From Ilyonectria destructans (taxonomy: Eukaryota > Ascomycota > Sordariomycetes > Hypocreales > Nectriaceae): a stretch of DNA of 64,000 nt. Made by a program: the position numbers and the translations under genes. Positions 45,404 through 56,819 of the stretch are shown here, in pieces; position 1 is the stretch's first letter, and each line of letters starts with the position of its first letter. The notes under the pieces are model-generated. The model worked only from the letters and a program-made list of their open reading frames with translations, did no database searches and was not told where the DNA came from. The stretch is taken from assembly GCA_020740775.1 (NCBI GenBank), contig JAHEWK010000019.1:434001-498000 (forward strand), given 5' to 3'.

Positions 45404-46180
45404 CGTCTACTGACGCCCTGAGATCCTTGTCATCTCTTTGGTAAACTCCTCCACTATCTCCTCTTGAGCCTCTGCCCATGCCAACAGGCAAGCGTTCTCA
45501 AATTGATGATCCGAGTGATTTTGCATGCCAGCTTGAAGCTTAGATTCATCTTCCTCCTCTTGAGGAATACCAGAATCGCATAGCTTTTCACCCACCCATG
45601 CAGCAAGTAGTTGTGTTGCTTGTCAGACTTTACAGTCTTCTCTAACCAATCCAAGGGTATTCCCGTATGTTTCTCAAAGCTTTGTAGATAGTCGTCAAAC
45701 ATTTTTTCGGAAGGTACTTCAAAGCCCACTTAGAATGTTAGTTCTGTGACCTCAACCTGCTTCTTGACGATTCTTACGATATAGAAGGACTACCTCTGGC
45801 GTGTCATCTGGAAGAAGGGATATTGGTACCAATGCATAACCCAATTCGACAGTAATGGCGGTATGAATCTCAATATCTATATCCATTATGGAGTGTAGGA
45901 GTGGCGTGGTTTGATTCTCACGATGGGGTATGCCGGACATTCTTATAGGTGTTGGGTAGGTGGGTTTCTAATAAGCGAAAGACCCGATCCAACCGATGGA
46001 GTAGCGCATGCCATGTTGTATAGCAGTGTGGTAATTGCGGTCGCCCAGGTCGAAGTCCAGCCACATTGACACGCTTGATGCCGATTTTACGTGTTCGGTG
46101 GTTATTTCCAAGCCAAGAACCAGATGGACCAACCGGAAGCTGAGATTGTCGTTCCGGCCACCCCATTCTTAACGACAATA
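45404..46180 (-). pseudogene. Unknown gene relic next to CHAT
   Basis: Minus-strand coding-like segments in order are RLVHLVLGLEITTEHVKSAS and WLDFDLGDRNYHTAIQHGMR (46140-45990), a TAG, then PLLHSIMDIDIEIHTAITVE and LGYALVPISLLPDDTPE. An intron-like GTAGTC...CTAAG (45795-45731) leads to VGFEVPSEKMFDDYLQSFEK (45700s). Finally, in another frame, comes ENACLLAWAEAQEEIVEEFT, which ends near 45407. Stops and a frame break near 45600 show decay. I do not recognise the family. Its place beside a CHAT protease relic raises the possibility that it was a functional partner, but the sequence alone does not show this. Confidence 0.4.
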
Positions 46181-48300
46181 TACTATGTACGTATAAAGTA
46201 CTGCGTAATACGGCTGTGATCAGCCCCTGGTACTCCTGTGACCTGAGCCGCCCCCAACCTGGCGCCCGAAGTGAAGCACAATGAGGCTACCTTGAGTGTA
46301 TATAATTAGTATGTTTATATGTACGTATACTTTTCGTCCGGGGGCCGTGAGGTCGGTAAAGTCCCCTCGTGGGGCTTTGAGTAGACAGAGGCAGCATCCC
46401 CCTACTTCGACAAAGGCGATTAGATAGAAGCAGCATCTGTTCTCTTACCCGTACTACCCCCGATACATACGGGGTACTATAAGACCCGGTCGGCTTGAGT
46501 TCTAGTTCAAGGCCTATATCCGATGAGGCAGAAACGGCGGATTCGTTTACCTCGGGTATTTGTAATGGTTAGGATTCTGCCTTACCAGTTACACACCTTC
46601 TTTGGGGATCAGGAAGCCTGGGGCCATGATGTCGCCTGACTAGAGACTGATGAAAGTGGCCTGATTACCGGTTCTTAGACTGGATTTTGCGCTAGTTACG
46701 GAAGGTTACCTACATGTTAGATGACGGCAACTATTCCCCTGTGCCAGTTACAATTAGGCCTGTTTCTGCAATTGAATGCTACCCATCTCTATCGTCGTTT
46801 ATGCCAGCCTTACTAGAGGCTTGCCGTAGACGCCGATCTGACAATTCCTTCAACTCCTGCTGGCGCAAGTTTCAGTTGAAAGTATGAGTTTATCCTGTCA
46901 GCTCTCCGCCAGCCCTTGCTCTAAGTTCTTCTATGCTATTAGCAAGATCTAAGTCAATAGTAAACAACCTGACTCAGAATACTTCACAACATATCCACCA
47001 GAATGGTGGAAGTCGGCCCTATCTATGGTGACCCTGTTTTTAATGTCTTTATTCGCAAGCTTTGCGGGTCCACTCCCCAGACCTCGATCTTCCGAAACCT
47101 ATGAAACCTAGACGGCAGTTGCATACCAGGAAAATTTTGGCACTCTAAAGCCAGCTTAGGAGCGCGGTAATCCAATGTGTCCCCGACCGTTGGTACTGAA
47201 CTCTCAAGTCGCGCGAGATGCGAGTCACCACATGCAGATACATTGGCATGTGACGCACCACTCTCCTCGCTTTGACTGGAAGTCGCAGCCTCTTCTCGCT
47301 TAACATGACTCGGCCCTCAAGCGATGAAACTCTGCAACAAGGATCAAATAGCATGTAGTGGCTCATGACCGGGAACCAATCTTAGCCTAAGCTCCTCCTT
47401 CCGCCATCCTAAAACAGATCCTTCTTCATGCAAATCGCCCTTGTCGAGACATTCAAGTCTCTACCTTACACGCCATCAATATCACCTCAGGCAAATAGCC
47501 ACTTAATAAGGTTCAAGGCCTTACATGAAGCCGTCATCTCCACCTATTTCACCGATAAGGTGGAGATCCTTCACGTAACGTGGTAGTATTGTTAGCTTGA
47601 ATGACTTCACTTCACGCCAGACCTCTAGTTGAGATAGCCTTCTTAGAATACCCGAGCATCCTTCCCATATCTATATTGCCTAGATGCCTAGACTATTCTC
47701 TGCCCCCTAGGCAGCAGATGCAGGTTTCTCAAACTACTCAGTCATAAACTACAGGTCAGGTTCTTTAGCACAGGAAGGCTAGCTGGGGCCTAAATTTGGG
47801 GACGTTGTCCCAGATCTGGGTCCCTCACAGGGGTTTGCGATCCCAAAAGTGGGCCTCCCAGGCACCTCAGCCCGAGCTCCAGGATCCTCAGCCCAAGCTC
47901 AGCAACAGCTCAGCTTAGAGCAGCAGGAGCTCAGCTCTAGAAACGGAAATGGCGTTTGGTATACTTAAGTTTCGTCTCCAAGTAAAATAGTATTAAATTT
48001 AGCATATAGACTATATTACAGCCTAGTCCCCCGAACAGTGTAACAAGGCCAGGGGCACTAAGGGTTGTTGCAATAGACCAGTGACCGCTGACGCAAAAGA
48101 TCAAGCAGTAACCGCAATTAATCGCACGGCCCCACCCGCATTATTAGCAGTTAATAAAGCAGCTGCAATATCTTATTAATTGCTGTTGGATTATACATCG
48201 GATAAATCCTAGCTATAGCAATAAGCGGGTACCTGAACTTTTAGTGTAGCTGGTAAATCCAACCATTGCTATAATTGCAATTAATGCCCAATCTTTTGCC
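46181..48300. other. Intergenic relic DNA
   Basis: 47400-47580 contains a plus-strand frame IALVETFKSLPYTPSISPQA followed by many stops; nearby minus-strand frames (RFRKIEVWGVDPQSLRIKTL at about 47090-47030) also look like former coding sequence. Neither was assigned. 47800-47940 has short CAGCTCAG/GAGCTC repeats. 47950-48300 is AT-rich. Confidence 0.4.
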
Positions 48301-48302
48301 CT

Positions 48303-48375
48303 GTGGCGTAACGGTTAGAGGTGTGCTGTAACAGAATAATGCTCTTTAATAAAGAGGATCGGATTTTATATTGAT
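48303..48375 (+). other. tRNA-like A/B-box sequence (SINE or tRNA relic)
   Basis: TGTGGCGTAACGGTTAGAG resembles a tRNA A box with D loop, and GGATCGGATTT about 30 nt later resembles a mutated B box; a T-run follows at 48376. It cannot fold as a full tRNA. A tRNA-derived SINE or RIP-mutated tRNA is possible. Confidence 0.3.
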
Positions 48376-48732
48376 ATTTTTAAGTTCTTTATAATTAGAA
48401 GTAATTTAACCGACGTACAGTAATATCGTACCTATACAAAGGAGCTTCGTCTATTCGGGATGCTAGACTATAATTGAAATTGCCTTGTATAATCTAGCCC
48501 TGAAGCTCACTTATAGAGCAATCATGAGAACCCAAATGTAGCCATTTCTTCAGCGATTAATCCGCCATCTCCACAGGGATACGTATCAACTTCGCCGTCT
48601 AGAAGATCGCCGATTGGAGGAATGCCGCGTAATTGCTCTCGTTTAGATCGGTGCTGCTTGGCTTCGGTATAGACTCTTCCGACAGTGCAGATGGGCAGAC
48701 GGACAAAGCCGGGCATACGCACACCAATCAAC

Positions 48733-49626
48733 TTTGACCTCGACTGCGAAGGGCGAGATCCAAATGCGCGACTTCTCTGCTAGCTACAGGTACGTATATG
48801 CCAACGACTGAATTTGTTCGATGTATCTAGCTCTATGGATAAGCAGTTTAACTATGTAGACAGACCTGGTGGCGAGCTCGTACTGCAGGGGATATCTCTC
48901 TCTATTCAACAGGGCGCAAAGGTCGGCATTTGTGGCCGCACTGGCAGGTCAGACCAAAATCCCCACCCGCCCTTCGCCCCCGCGTAGTCGGCGCCCTTGC
49001 TTCAACTTGTCCTAGCTAACCACCGTCAGGCATGTAGTGGGAAAAGCTCATTCATGCTCGCTCTCCTCAGGCTGGTGGAAATCGAGCACGGCGACATTCT
49101 AATTAATGCCTTATCCCTGGCAGACATGGCGCACGACGTCGTGAGGCGGAGGATCACGGTCATACCTCAAGACCCGCTCCTCCTGACCGGGACTATCCGC
49201 TTCAGCGTCGATCCTTGGCGGGAGCACTCGGACGAGACTATCGCGTTGGCCCTTCACGAGGTCGGTTTATGGGATGTCATCTTCGCGCGCGGCGGTATGG
49301 GCGTCGAGATGGACGCCTGCCCCCTCTCGCGGGGGCAGCAGCAGCTGTTCTGCCTCGCGCGTGCGCTCCTTAGCAAGTCGCAGGTTCTTATACTAGACGA
49401 GGCGACATCAAACCTAGACGAGGCGACTCAGGCTAAGATTATGGAGGTAATACGGAAGAGCTTCGCGCCGAGGACCGTCTTGGTTGTGGCACACCATCTA
49501 CATACCATCCGTGCGTTTGACCAAATCATCGTCCTAGACGGGGGAAGACTGGTCGAATCGGGAACCCCTGATGGGCTCCTGGGCCGGCCAGGCAAGTTCC
49601 GGGCATTATGGGACAGCCAAGTCTAG
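48733..49626 (+). pseudogene. ABCC-type transporter, isolated second nucleotide-binding domain
   Basis: Three exons read through: up to 48789 (AKGEIQMRDFSASY), 48864-48947 (PGGELVLQGISLSIQQ...GICGRTG) and 49038-49626. Splicing rebuilds the Walker A GRTGSGKSS across the second intron. Then come VIPQDPLLLTGTIRFSVDPW (Q-loop, ABCC style), LSRGQQQLFCLARALL (signature), VLILDEATSNLD (Walker B) and VVAHHLHTI (H-loop). The domain itself shows no stop. The transmembrane domains and first NBD that an ABCC/MRP exporter needs are absent upstream, where the frame falls apart before about 48733. I therefore call it a 5'-truncated gene. Confidence 0.75.
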
Positions 49627-50390
49627 CAGGGAGAAGACCTAATAGACGCACGCCTCGAGCCGAGGGCTCATAACCTTGGAACAGATGAAGGCATCTTTAG
49701 GGACGTCACCCCTTGCCGTAGTTGCGGCCTGGCCTATTCTCCTCTTCATTTAATACAGCAGAGTACTCGAAAGACGAGACACGTGGATGTTGACTTGTGA
49801 TTCAGATTATTTGCCGCGCTAGAAGCTTCGAACAGGCGAGAGGATGCATGGTCCGTAATAGCATAGACATTTATTGCAGTTCCCTTGTGAAGTCTTGGGC
49901 TCTGATCGTTTCACTAGGACGACGCTTCCGTTGCTCTGATCAGCCACACAGGGTCTACCCTATTTTGATGATAGGATTCGGGAAGCCAACCCGCCGATCA
50001 TCGACCATGGGCCGCCCTTCTAGATGTTTTTAGTACATTGACAAATAGCTGCGCGCCACCTGTCAACGAGATCCCGAAGCGGAAGAAGTAGAGACGGCTA
50101 GAGGATGTATTTGTAAATGGATAGGCTGAGAGCGGGATCGTCGGGGGGGAGAGGGCATGGCGAGATGCCGGCGGGTCGGCGATCAAGCGCTCAATTGCTG
50201 TCAAAACTTCAACTTGGACAGATCCCCAATCCTGACTGTGACCCTCTAATCTGAAGGTTCTTTAGGAAACCTTCTCGGAACGTTCACCTTTGAGCGCCCC
50301 TCTTATATCATTGTGGGTTCCTGGTGTTGATTGGCTGGGGGACCAGGAGGGCGCGCCGAGGAAGCGTGGGGCATTTATTACTACCAGCCC
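49627..50390. other. Intergenic
   Basis: No recognisable gene. Short frames here carry several stops and no signature. Confidence 0.4.
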
Positions 50391-50935
50391 CTGGAAAATC
50401 TTACTAACGGAATAGACCTTGATGGAAATATCAACGACTGCGATGACGTTGGCCGCAACACCGACTACCTCCATTATGGTAAGGCAATAAACTCACGTCT
50501 TCTGTTCTCATAGGTTACTGTGAAAGACCTTTGATCTTACCTTGACTGTTGAAGTTGAAAGTAGATGAGGGGTCAGCGAGGCTGTGCGGCTGCCAGTGGG
50601 AGCTCCATTCTAATTGGGCTAGGATCATGCACCACCTCACACAGGATTGTGAGCTCAACATCCACATCACACAAGATATTAAGACAAGAGATTGACTAGG
50701 GGACGTAAGTTCTATATTTCAAGCAGGACGGCCCGTCCTTGGTGCTACTCAATCCGTTTTTGCCGCTCTTATCTATGTCGTCACCAGTTCTTGGCGAGTA
50801 CTTGGATGGAGACAGCTCTCCAGGAATGAGCGGAAGAACAACTTTCCAGGCAAGCGAGCCAACCAGCTAAGTTAACCACTGGCCGATCCTTGAGTGGAGA
50901 CTCACGTGCCAACAATGTGGATACCATAAATATCG
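50391..50935 (-). pseudogene. Inverted truncated copy of the NACHT-WD40 gene head
   Basis: On the minus strand, 50935-50475 matches the promoter of the plus-strand receptor (51345-51805), including GAACTTACG/GAATCTGCATC, TGTGTGATGTGGATGTTGAG, CCCAATTAGAATGGAG and ACCCCTCATCTAC. It continues into ATG at 50474 with MEVVGVAANVIAVVDISIKV, nearly identical to the first 20 residues of the receptor (MEAVGVAANVIAVVDISIKV). Homology stops right after codon 20, and the frame then runs into unrelated sequence. It is thus a partial inverted duplication of promoter plus start. Confidence 0.88.
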
Positions 50936-51007
50936 TCCGTACGGAAAGGCATTTAACACTGAATTGGTGACATTCGTCGCGGTCTTTACTGTACCTAGAA
51001 GCGGCCC

Positions 51008-51322
51008 TTCTTCACCAGCTTAATTACGCTAGAACAGTTCCTCCAGGTTTCCTTTGGCGGGTCGCTTGCCGGACCGGTCCCTCCTGTGCCTGGAGGAACT
51101 TTAAAGCGAAGCGAAGTTCCGGAAGGTTCCTTTGCCTGGAGGAACTACGAAGTAAGTTCCGAAAGGTTCCTTTTCCGAGCTTTTACATGCACACACACAA
51201 AGCACGGACCAGTTTCGCCAAGACTTTGTCGATTTTACGGTGTCATTTATTTATTTTTACTGTCACTTTTTACTGTGAGCGACGGCTTACACGGTTGCTT
51301 TTTAGTGGGGTGGTGTGTTTGT
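51008..51322 (+). repeat. Direct repeat upstream of the NACHT-WD40 gene
   Basis: It matches 56590-56819 in the same orientation: CTTCTTCACCAGCTTAATTA, CTTTGGCGGG.CGCTTGCCGG, AAAGCACGGACCAG and GTGAGCGACGGCTTACACGG. This copy carries about 80 bp extra, made of two tandem units CCTGGAGGAACT...AAGTTCCG.AAGGTTCCTTT at 51090-51180. It lies in the spacer between the inverted promoter copies. Confidence 0.85.
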
Positions 51323-51805
51323 TGCTAAGTTCTGCCCAGCCTGTAGGATACGTGTCCAAATTATTAGCACGTGAGTGTGCACTCAAGGACGTGAGTAGTG
51401 GACTGAGATAATTGGCTCGCTTACCCGGAAGATTGTTCCTCCGCTCATTACCCAGGAGACAGGAGACATCGCCATTAAGGACCAGCCATGTTAGCGACGA
51501 GATTATTGAGAACCGGTAAAAAAAGGAATTAAGCAACGTCAGGGACGGGCCGATCCGCTTGAAATATGGAATCTGCATCCTCTAATAACTCCTGCCCTAG
51601 GATCTTGTGTGATATCAATGTTAAGCAGGCCACAATACCCTGTGAGGTAGCAGGTGATCCTAACCCAATTAGAATAGAGATCACATAAGCAGGCACCCCA
51701 CAGCCTCGCGAACCCCTCATCTACCTCCAACAGTCAACCTACGATCCAAGATCTTTACCCATAACTGATGAAAGCAGAAGCCCTTGGGTTTATTGCTTAA
51801 CCACG

Positions 51806-54800
51806 ATGGAAGCTGTCGGCGTTGCAGCTAACGTTATTGCAGTCGTCGATATTTCCATCAAAGTCGCATCGCTTTGTGTCCAGTACGCCAAGGACGTAAA
51901 AAATGCCTCCGCCGATATCGAACGACTAAAAAACGAGGTTGCAAACCTAGAAGGTGTTGCCAAAGCAGTGCAGAAGCTGTTAAACAATTCCAATAGTGCG
52001 AAACTCAATGAATCACAGGAACTCAAGAATAATCTCAACAACACTCGGTCGCAGCTTAAAACACTTCATCTCAGGCTTACCCCTCGGACATCCCGCAAGA
52101 CAATAAGCAAAATTGGTCTTCATGCATTAAAATGGCCATTTCAGAGCAAAGAGGTGGATGGTTTAGTGGAGACGCTTAGGCGATACGCCGAGACAATTGA
52201 TCGGACTCTCCAAGTGGAACAGACGTAAGATGTTATTTCTTTGCTTTTAACCACACTCTAATAGAGATGCGCTACAGGGGCCTGATTCTCCATATCGATG
52301 AAACACTACTCAGCATCGACCAAAAGACGGTACTCAGTAGACTGCCTGTAGCTATGGGTGCGTCTTTTGACTCCAGCGCCGAGGAGCATAACCCGATCTG
52401 CCTGCAAGATACCCGAGTCGACCTCCTCCGACATATTCATGAATGGGCCCTAGATCCTAATGCCAAGTCTATGTTCTGGCTCAACGGAATGGCTGGAACT
52501 GGAAAGTCTACGATATCTCGCACTATTGCCCGGTCCTTTTCTGAGTCAGGTCACCTCGGCGGTAGCTTCTTCTTCAAGAGAGGTGAGGGTGACCGAGGGA
52601 GCTTGTCTAAGTTCTTTTCGACTATTGCTAGCCAGTTGGCTAAAAGAGAGCCTGCTATCGCGCCACATATTAAGGCTACTATTGATGCTGATCCTCATAT
52701 TGCTGGAAAGGCAGTACGAAATCAATTCAGCGAACTTGTTATGCGGCCACTAAGCAGTATTGTCCCAGGCACTTGGAGATCAGATACATTGGTGGTTGTT
52801 GTCGATGCCCTTGACGAATGCGACCGGGATGAGGATATTAAACTTCTCATCAATCTCTTCTCTTCCACAACAGACCTGCAATTTCCGAAACTCAAGACTT
52901 TGATCACAAGCAGACCAGAGCTACCACTTCGACTTGGCTTTAACGCCGTGAAGGGCACATATCAAGATCTTGTGCTTCATGAAATACCACCTGGTATTAT
53001 TGAGGATGATATCTCTACGTTCTTTAGCCACGAACTTACAAAAATCAAGATTGAGTATAACTCATCTGTGCTTGAAGATCGACACCTGCCACTTGACTGG
53101 CCTGGAAAAGCAAATGTTCAACTTCTGGTGAAAAGGGCCATTCCTCTCTTTATTTTTGCTGCTACAATTTGCCGTTTTATTTCTGATCGCAATTTTGGAG
53201 ATCCTAATGCTCAATTAAAAGAAGTTTTGCAATTTCAAAGACAAGGGCAGATGTCACAACTCAGCGCCACATATCTACCTATTCTTAATAGGCTGGTTGA
53301 TGGTATGGAGAACAGGCAACGAGATCATCTCATTGAGCGGTTTCGACATATCGTTGGATCTATTGTGGTTTTAGGGAACCCCCTCCCTATATCTGCCCTC
53401 GGACGACTCCTTAACACACAAAAAGAAACAGTCCATGCCCAGATGGACTTACTTCATTCAGTCTTAAGTATCCCTTCATCAGAACAATCTCCTGTCAGGA
53501 TGCTCCATCTCTCCTTTCGCGACTTCCTAGTCGATCCTGAAGAGTGCGGTAATCATCCGTTCTGGGTAGATAAGAAGCAGGCTCATAATCAGTTGGCGAT
53601 GTGCTGCCTTACTATTATGAACGAATCCCTGGAAACAGATATATGCAAACTCAGACAGCCAGGAACAGACCGTGGATCTATCAGCCCTCAGGAAATCGGT
53701 TCATATATCCTTCCAGAGGTACAATATGCTTGTCTTTACTGGGTTTATCATATACAGCAAGCCGATATATGTGTCGATGATGATAGACCAGTCTATGACT
53801 TTTTATTACAACATTTTCTCCACTGGCTGGAAGTATTAAGCCTTATCAGCAAGGCTTCAGAAAGCCTTACTATTATTAAGGATTTACAAGCAGTATCTAA
53901 GGTAAGTAGGTATTAAGAAGCAGGGGACTAGGTATGCTAATAGAATTTCAGCCACAAAGAAACAGAATGCTAGCAGACTTTCTCCAAGACGCGCAGCGAT
54001 TCATCCTCACCAACATATCCACGATAGACTCTACACCTCTTCAGATCTACTCCTCAGTTCTTGCCTTTACGCCAAAGAACAGTGCTATACGAATGGCCTT
54101 TTTCCAAGATTACCAGATTCCAAAGTGGATATCGCTTGCACCTGAACCAGAAGACAATTGGGACCAATGCCAACAGATTCTGGAAGGCCATACCCACTGG
54201 GTAACATCAGTAGCCTTCTCGCATGACTCGACCGTTGTGGCGTCAGCCTCTAATGACGAGACCATCCGGCTCTGGCGCGTTGATGATAGCGCATGCATCC
54301 AGGAGCTTAAGGGCCATACCCACCACGTAACATCAGTAGCCTTCTCGTATGACTCGACCGTTGTGGCGTCGGCCTCTTGGGATGAGACCATCCGGCTCTG
54401 GCGCGTTGATGATGGCGTATGTATCCAGGAATTCAAGGGCCGTACGCCAGTACTATCAGTAGCCTTCTCGCATGACTCGACTGTTATAGCGTCGGCTTCT
54501 TTAGACGAGACCATCCGGCTCTGGCGCGTTAATAATGGCGCATGCATCCAGGAGCTCAAGGGCCATACCAAACTGGTAACGTCAGTAGCCTTCTCGCATG
54601 ACTCAACTGTTGTGGCATCGGCTTCTAAGGACGAGACTATCCGCCTCTGGCGCGTTGATGATGGCGCATGCATCCAGGAGCTCAAGGGCCATACTGAACG
54701 GGTGACGTCAGTAGCCTTCTCACACGACTCGACCGTTGTGGCGTCGGCCTCTTGGGACAAGACTATCCGGCTCTGGCGTGTTGATGGCGCATGTATCCAG

Positions 54801-56126
54801 GAGCTCAAGGGCCATACCGTACGGGTAACGTCAGTAGCCTTCTCACATGACTCGACCGTTGTGGCGTCGGCTTCTGATGACGAGACTATCCGGCTCTGGC
54901 GCGTTGATGATGGCATATGCATCCAGGAGCTCAAGGGCCATACCAGCTGGGTAAAGTCAGTAGCCTTCTCACATAACTCGACTGTTGTAGCGTCAGCCTC
55001 TGACGACAAGACCATCCGGCTCTGGCGCGTTGATAATGGCACAAGCATCCAGGAGCTCAAGGGCCATACCGAACGGGCAACGTCAGTAGCCTTCTCATAT
55101 GACTTGACTGTTGTGGCGTCAGCCTCTGATGACGAGACTACCCGGCTCTGGCGCGTTGATAATGGCGCATGCATCCAGGAGCTTAAGGGCCATACCAGCT
55201 GGATAACGTCAGTAGCCTTCTCGCCCGACTCAACCGTTGTGGCGTCGGCCTCTTGGGACAAGACTATCCGACTCTGGCGCGTTGATGATGGCGCATGTAT
55301 CCAGGAGCTTAAGGGCCATACCCAGTCAGTAACGTCAGTAGCCTTCTTATATAGCTCGACCGTTATGGCGTCGGCTTCTAATGACGAGACTATCCGCCTC
55401 TGGCGCGTTAATAATGGCACATGCATCCAGGAGCTTAAGGGCCATACCAACTGGGTAATATCAGTAGCCTTCTCATATGACTTAACCGTTGTGGCGTCGG
55501 GCTCTGATGACAAGACTACCCGGCTCTGGCGCGTTGATAATGGCGCATGCATCCAGGAGCTCAAGGGCCATACCCAGCGGATAACGTCAGTAGCCTTCTC
55601 ACATGACTCGACCGTTATGGCGTCGGCCTCTCGGGACGAGACAATCCGGCTCTGGCGCGTTAATGGTGGCGCATGTATCCAGGAGCTCAAGGGCCATACC
55701 AGCTGGGTAATGTCAGTAGCCTTCTCGCCTGACTCGACCGTTGTGGCGTCAGCCTCTGACGACAAGACTATCCGGCTCTGGTGCGTTGATGATGGCGTAT
55801 GCACCCAAGAAGTAACAGGTATTTCCTCTTTTCACCTGCAATTTGACCGTCAGAATTCATGCCTCTTGACGGATGCTGGCGCTATCTCTCTTAAGAGTCC
55901 TGTCTTATCACCTGAAAGCATCACTATACCCTTTACTCACTGCCTCTCCGGCATTGGCATTAGTGAAGATAGGTGTTGGATTATGTGGAAGAAAAAACGA
56001 CTGCTCTGGTTACCAGCGCCATTTCGCCCTGAATGTTCAACAGTATCTGGGTTATCTGTTATTCTTGGCTGTAGCTCGGGGAGAGTGATTTTTATGAGAT
56101 TTGTAGATCTCTGGTTGCTAGACTAG
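51806..56126 (+). CDS. NACHT-WD40 NOD-like receptor (HET-E/HNWD-like)
   Basis: Three exons, 51806-52224, 52278-53901 and 53952-56126, with GT-AG introns of 53 and 50 nt, give 1405 residues. Residues 1-140 (MEAVGVAANVIAVVDISIKV onward, helical and heptad-rich) are a fungal STAND N-terminal, HeLo-like effector domain. The Walker A GMAGTGKS is at 210-217 and Walker B LVVVVDALDE at 311-320, followed by TLITSRPELP: a NACHT NTPase. Residues about 759-1302 are 13 WD40 repeats of 42 residues (two of 41), nearly identical (GHT..VTSVAFSHDSTVVASAS.DETIRLWRV), differing mainly at the two residues after GHT and the residue before DET/DKT. A unique C-terminal tail follows. In Podospora such proteins control heterokaryon incompatibility; here the ligand is unknown. 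No lesion is seen. The promoter is shared with the inverted copy at 50391-50935. Confidence 0.92.
54183..55814 (+). repeat. 13 tandem 126-bp WD40-coding repeats
   Basis: Near-identical 126-bp units (two units are 123 bp) encode the WD40 propellers. Because the unit is a multiple of three and lacks stops on the other strand, the antisense frame also stays open for 564 codons; that is a by-product, not a gene. Confidence 0.95.
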
Positions 56127-56589
56127 TTCAATCTGGGTGATCAATACACTAACACCTGGCTCATTACCTGTTAGGTCACAGGCATTATCAACGCCTAATC
56201 CTACCACTGCACTCTAATATGCTATCTACTACTTTCCTATATAATTTTTCTATATTTGCTCTCTGAGGGTTATAGGAGATTAAAGACATCTTTCATTTTC
56301 TTAAGACTCTAATTGTAGAAGCTTCTAGTTACTTCCAGACGCTGCTGAGTCTTTATTGCTCACTTGTCAGCAGGGCTAGTTATAGTCAGGGAGGTAATAG
56401 CAGACGCTAGAATTATATTACTATACAAAGTAGATTATTGATAGGAGGCCATAGTTAACTATAATCCGCCACCATGACATAACCCTAGAGCCAGAGGCCA
56501 GATTTGGGATAACGGTTATGCCATTGTTGCCCGGCGTGCTGTCAGCCAGGCAAGCGGTAACATGAGACAACTGCGACACATTCTGTGCA
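56127..56589. other. 3' flank of the NACHT-WD40 gene
   Basis: AT-rich with no readable gene. Confidence 0.5.
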
Positions 56590-56819
56590 CTTCTTCACCA
56601 GCTTAATTACGCTAGAACAGTTCCTCCAGGCTTCCTTTGGCGGGCCGCTTGCCGGACCGGTCCCTCTTGTGGCTGAACTTGACAGACACACACAGAAAGC
56701 ACGGACCAGCTTTGCCAAGACTTCGTCGATTTTACGGTGTGATTTATTATTTTTACTGTTACTTTTTACTGTGAGCGACGGCTTACACGGTTACTTTTTA
56801 GCCAGGGTGGTGTGTTTGT
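56590..56819 (+). repeat. Direct repeat downstream of the NACHT-WD40 gene
   Basis: Second copy of the 51008-51322 repeat without the ~80-bp insertion. Together the two copies bracket the receptor gene over about 5.6 kb. Confidence 0.85.

Noticed and set aside
54110..55804. 564-codon open frame antisense to the WD40 repeats
   Set aside because: It mirrors the 126-bp repeat: once one unit lacks antisense stops, all do. The sense strand has full domain and splice logic.
51008..56819. Direct repeats as LTRs of a retrotransposon carrying the receptor
   Set aside because: The repeats lack TG...CA ends and no primer-binding site, polypurine tract or reverse transcriptase lies between them.
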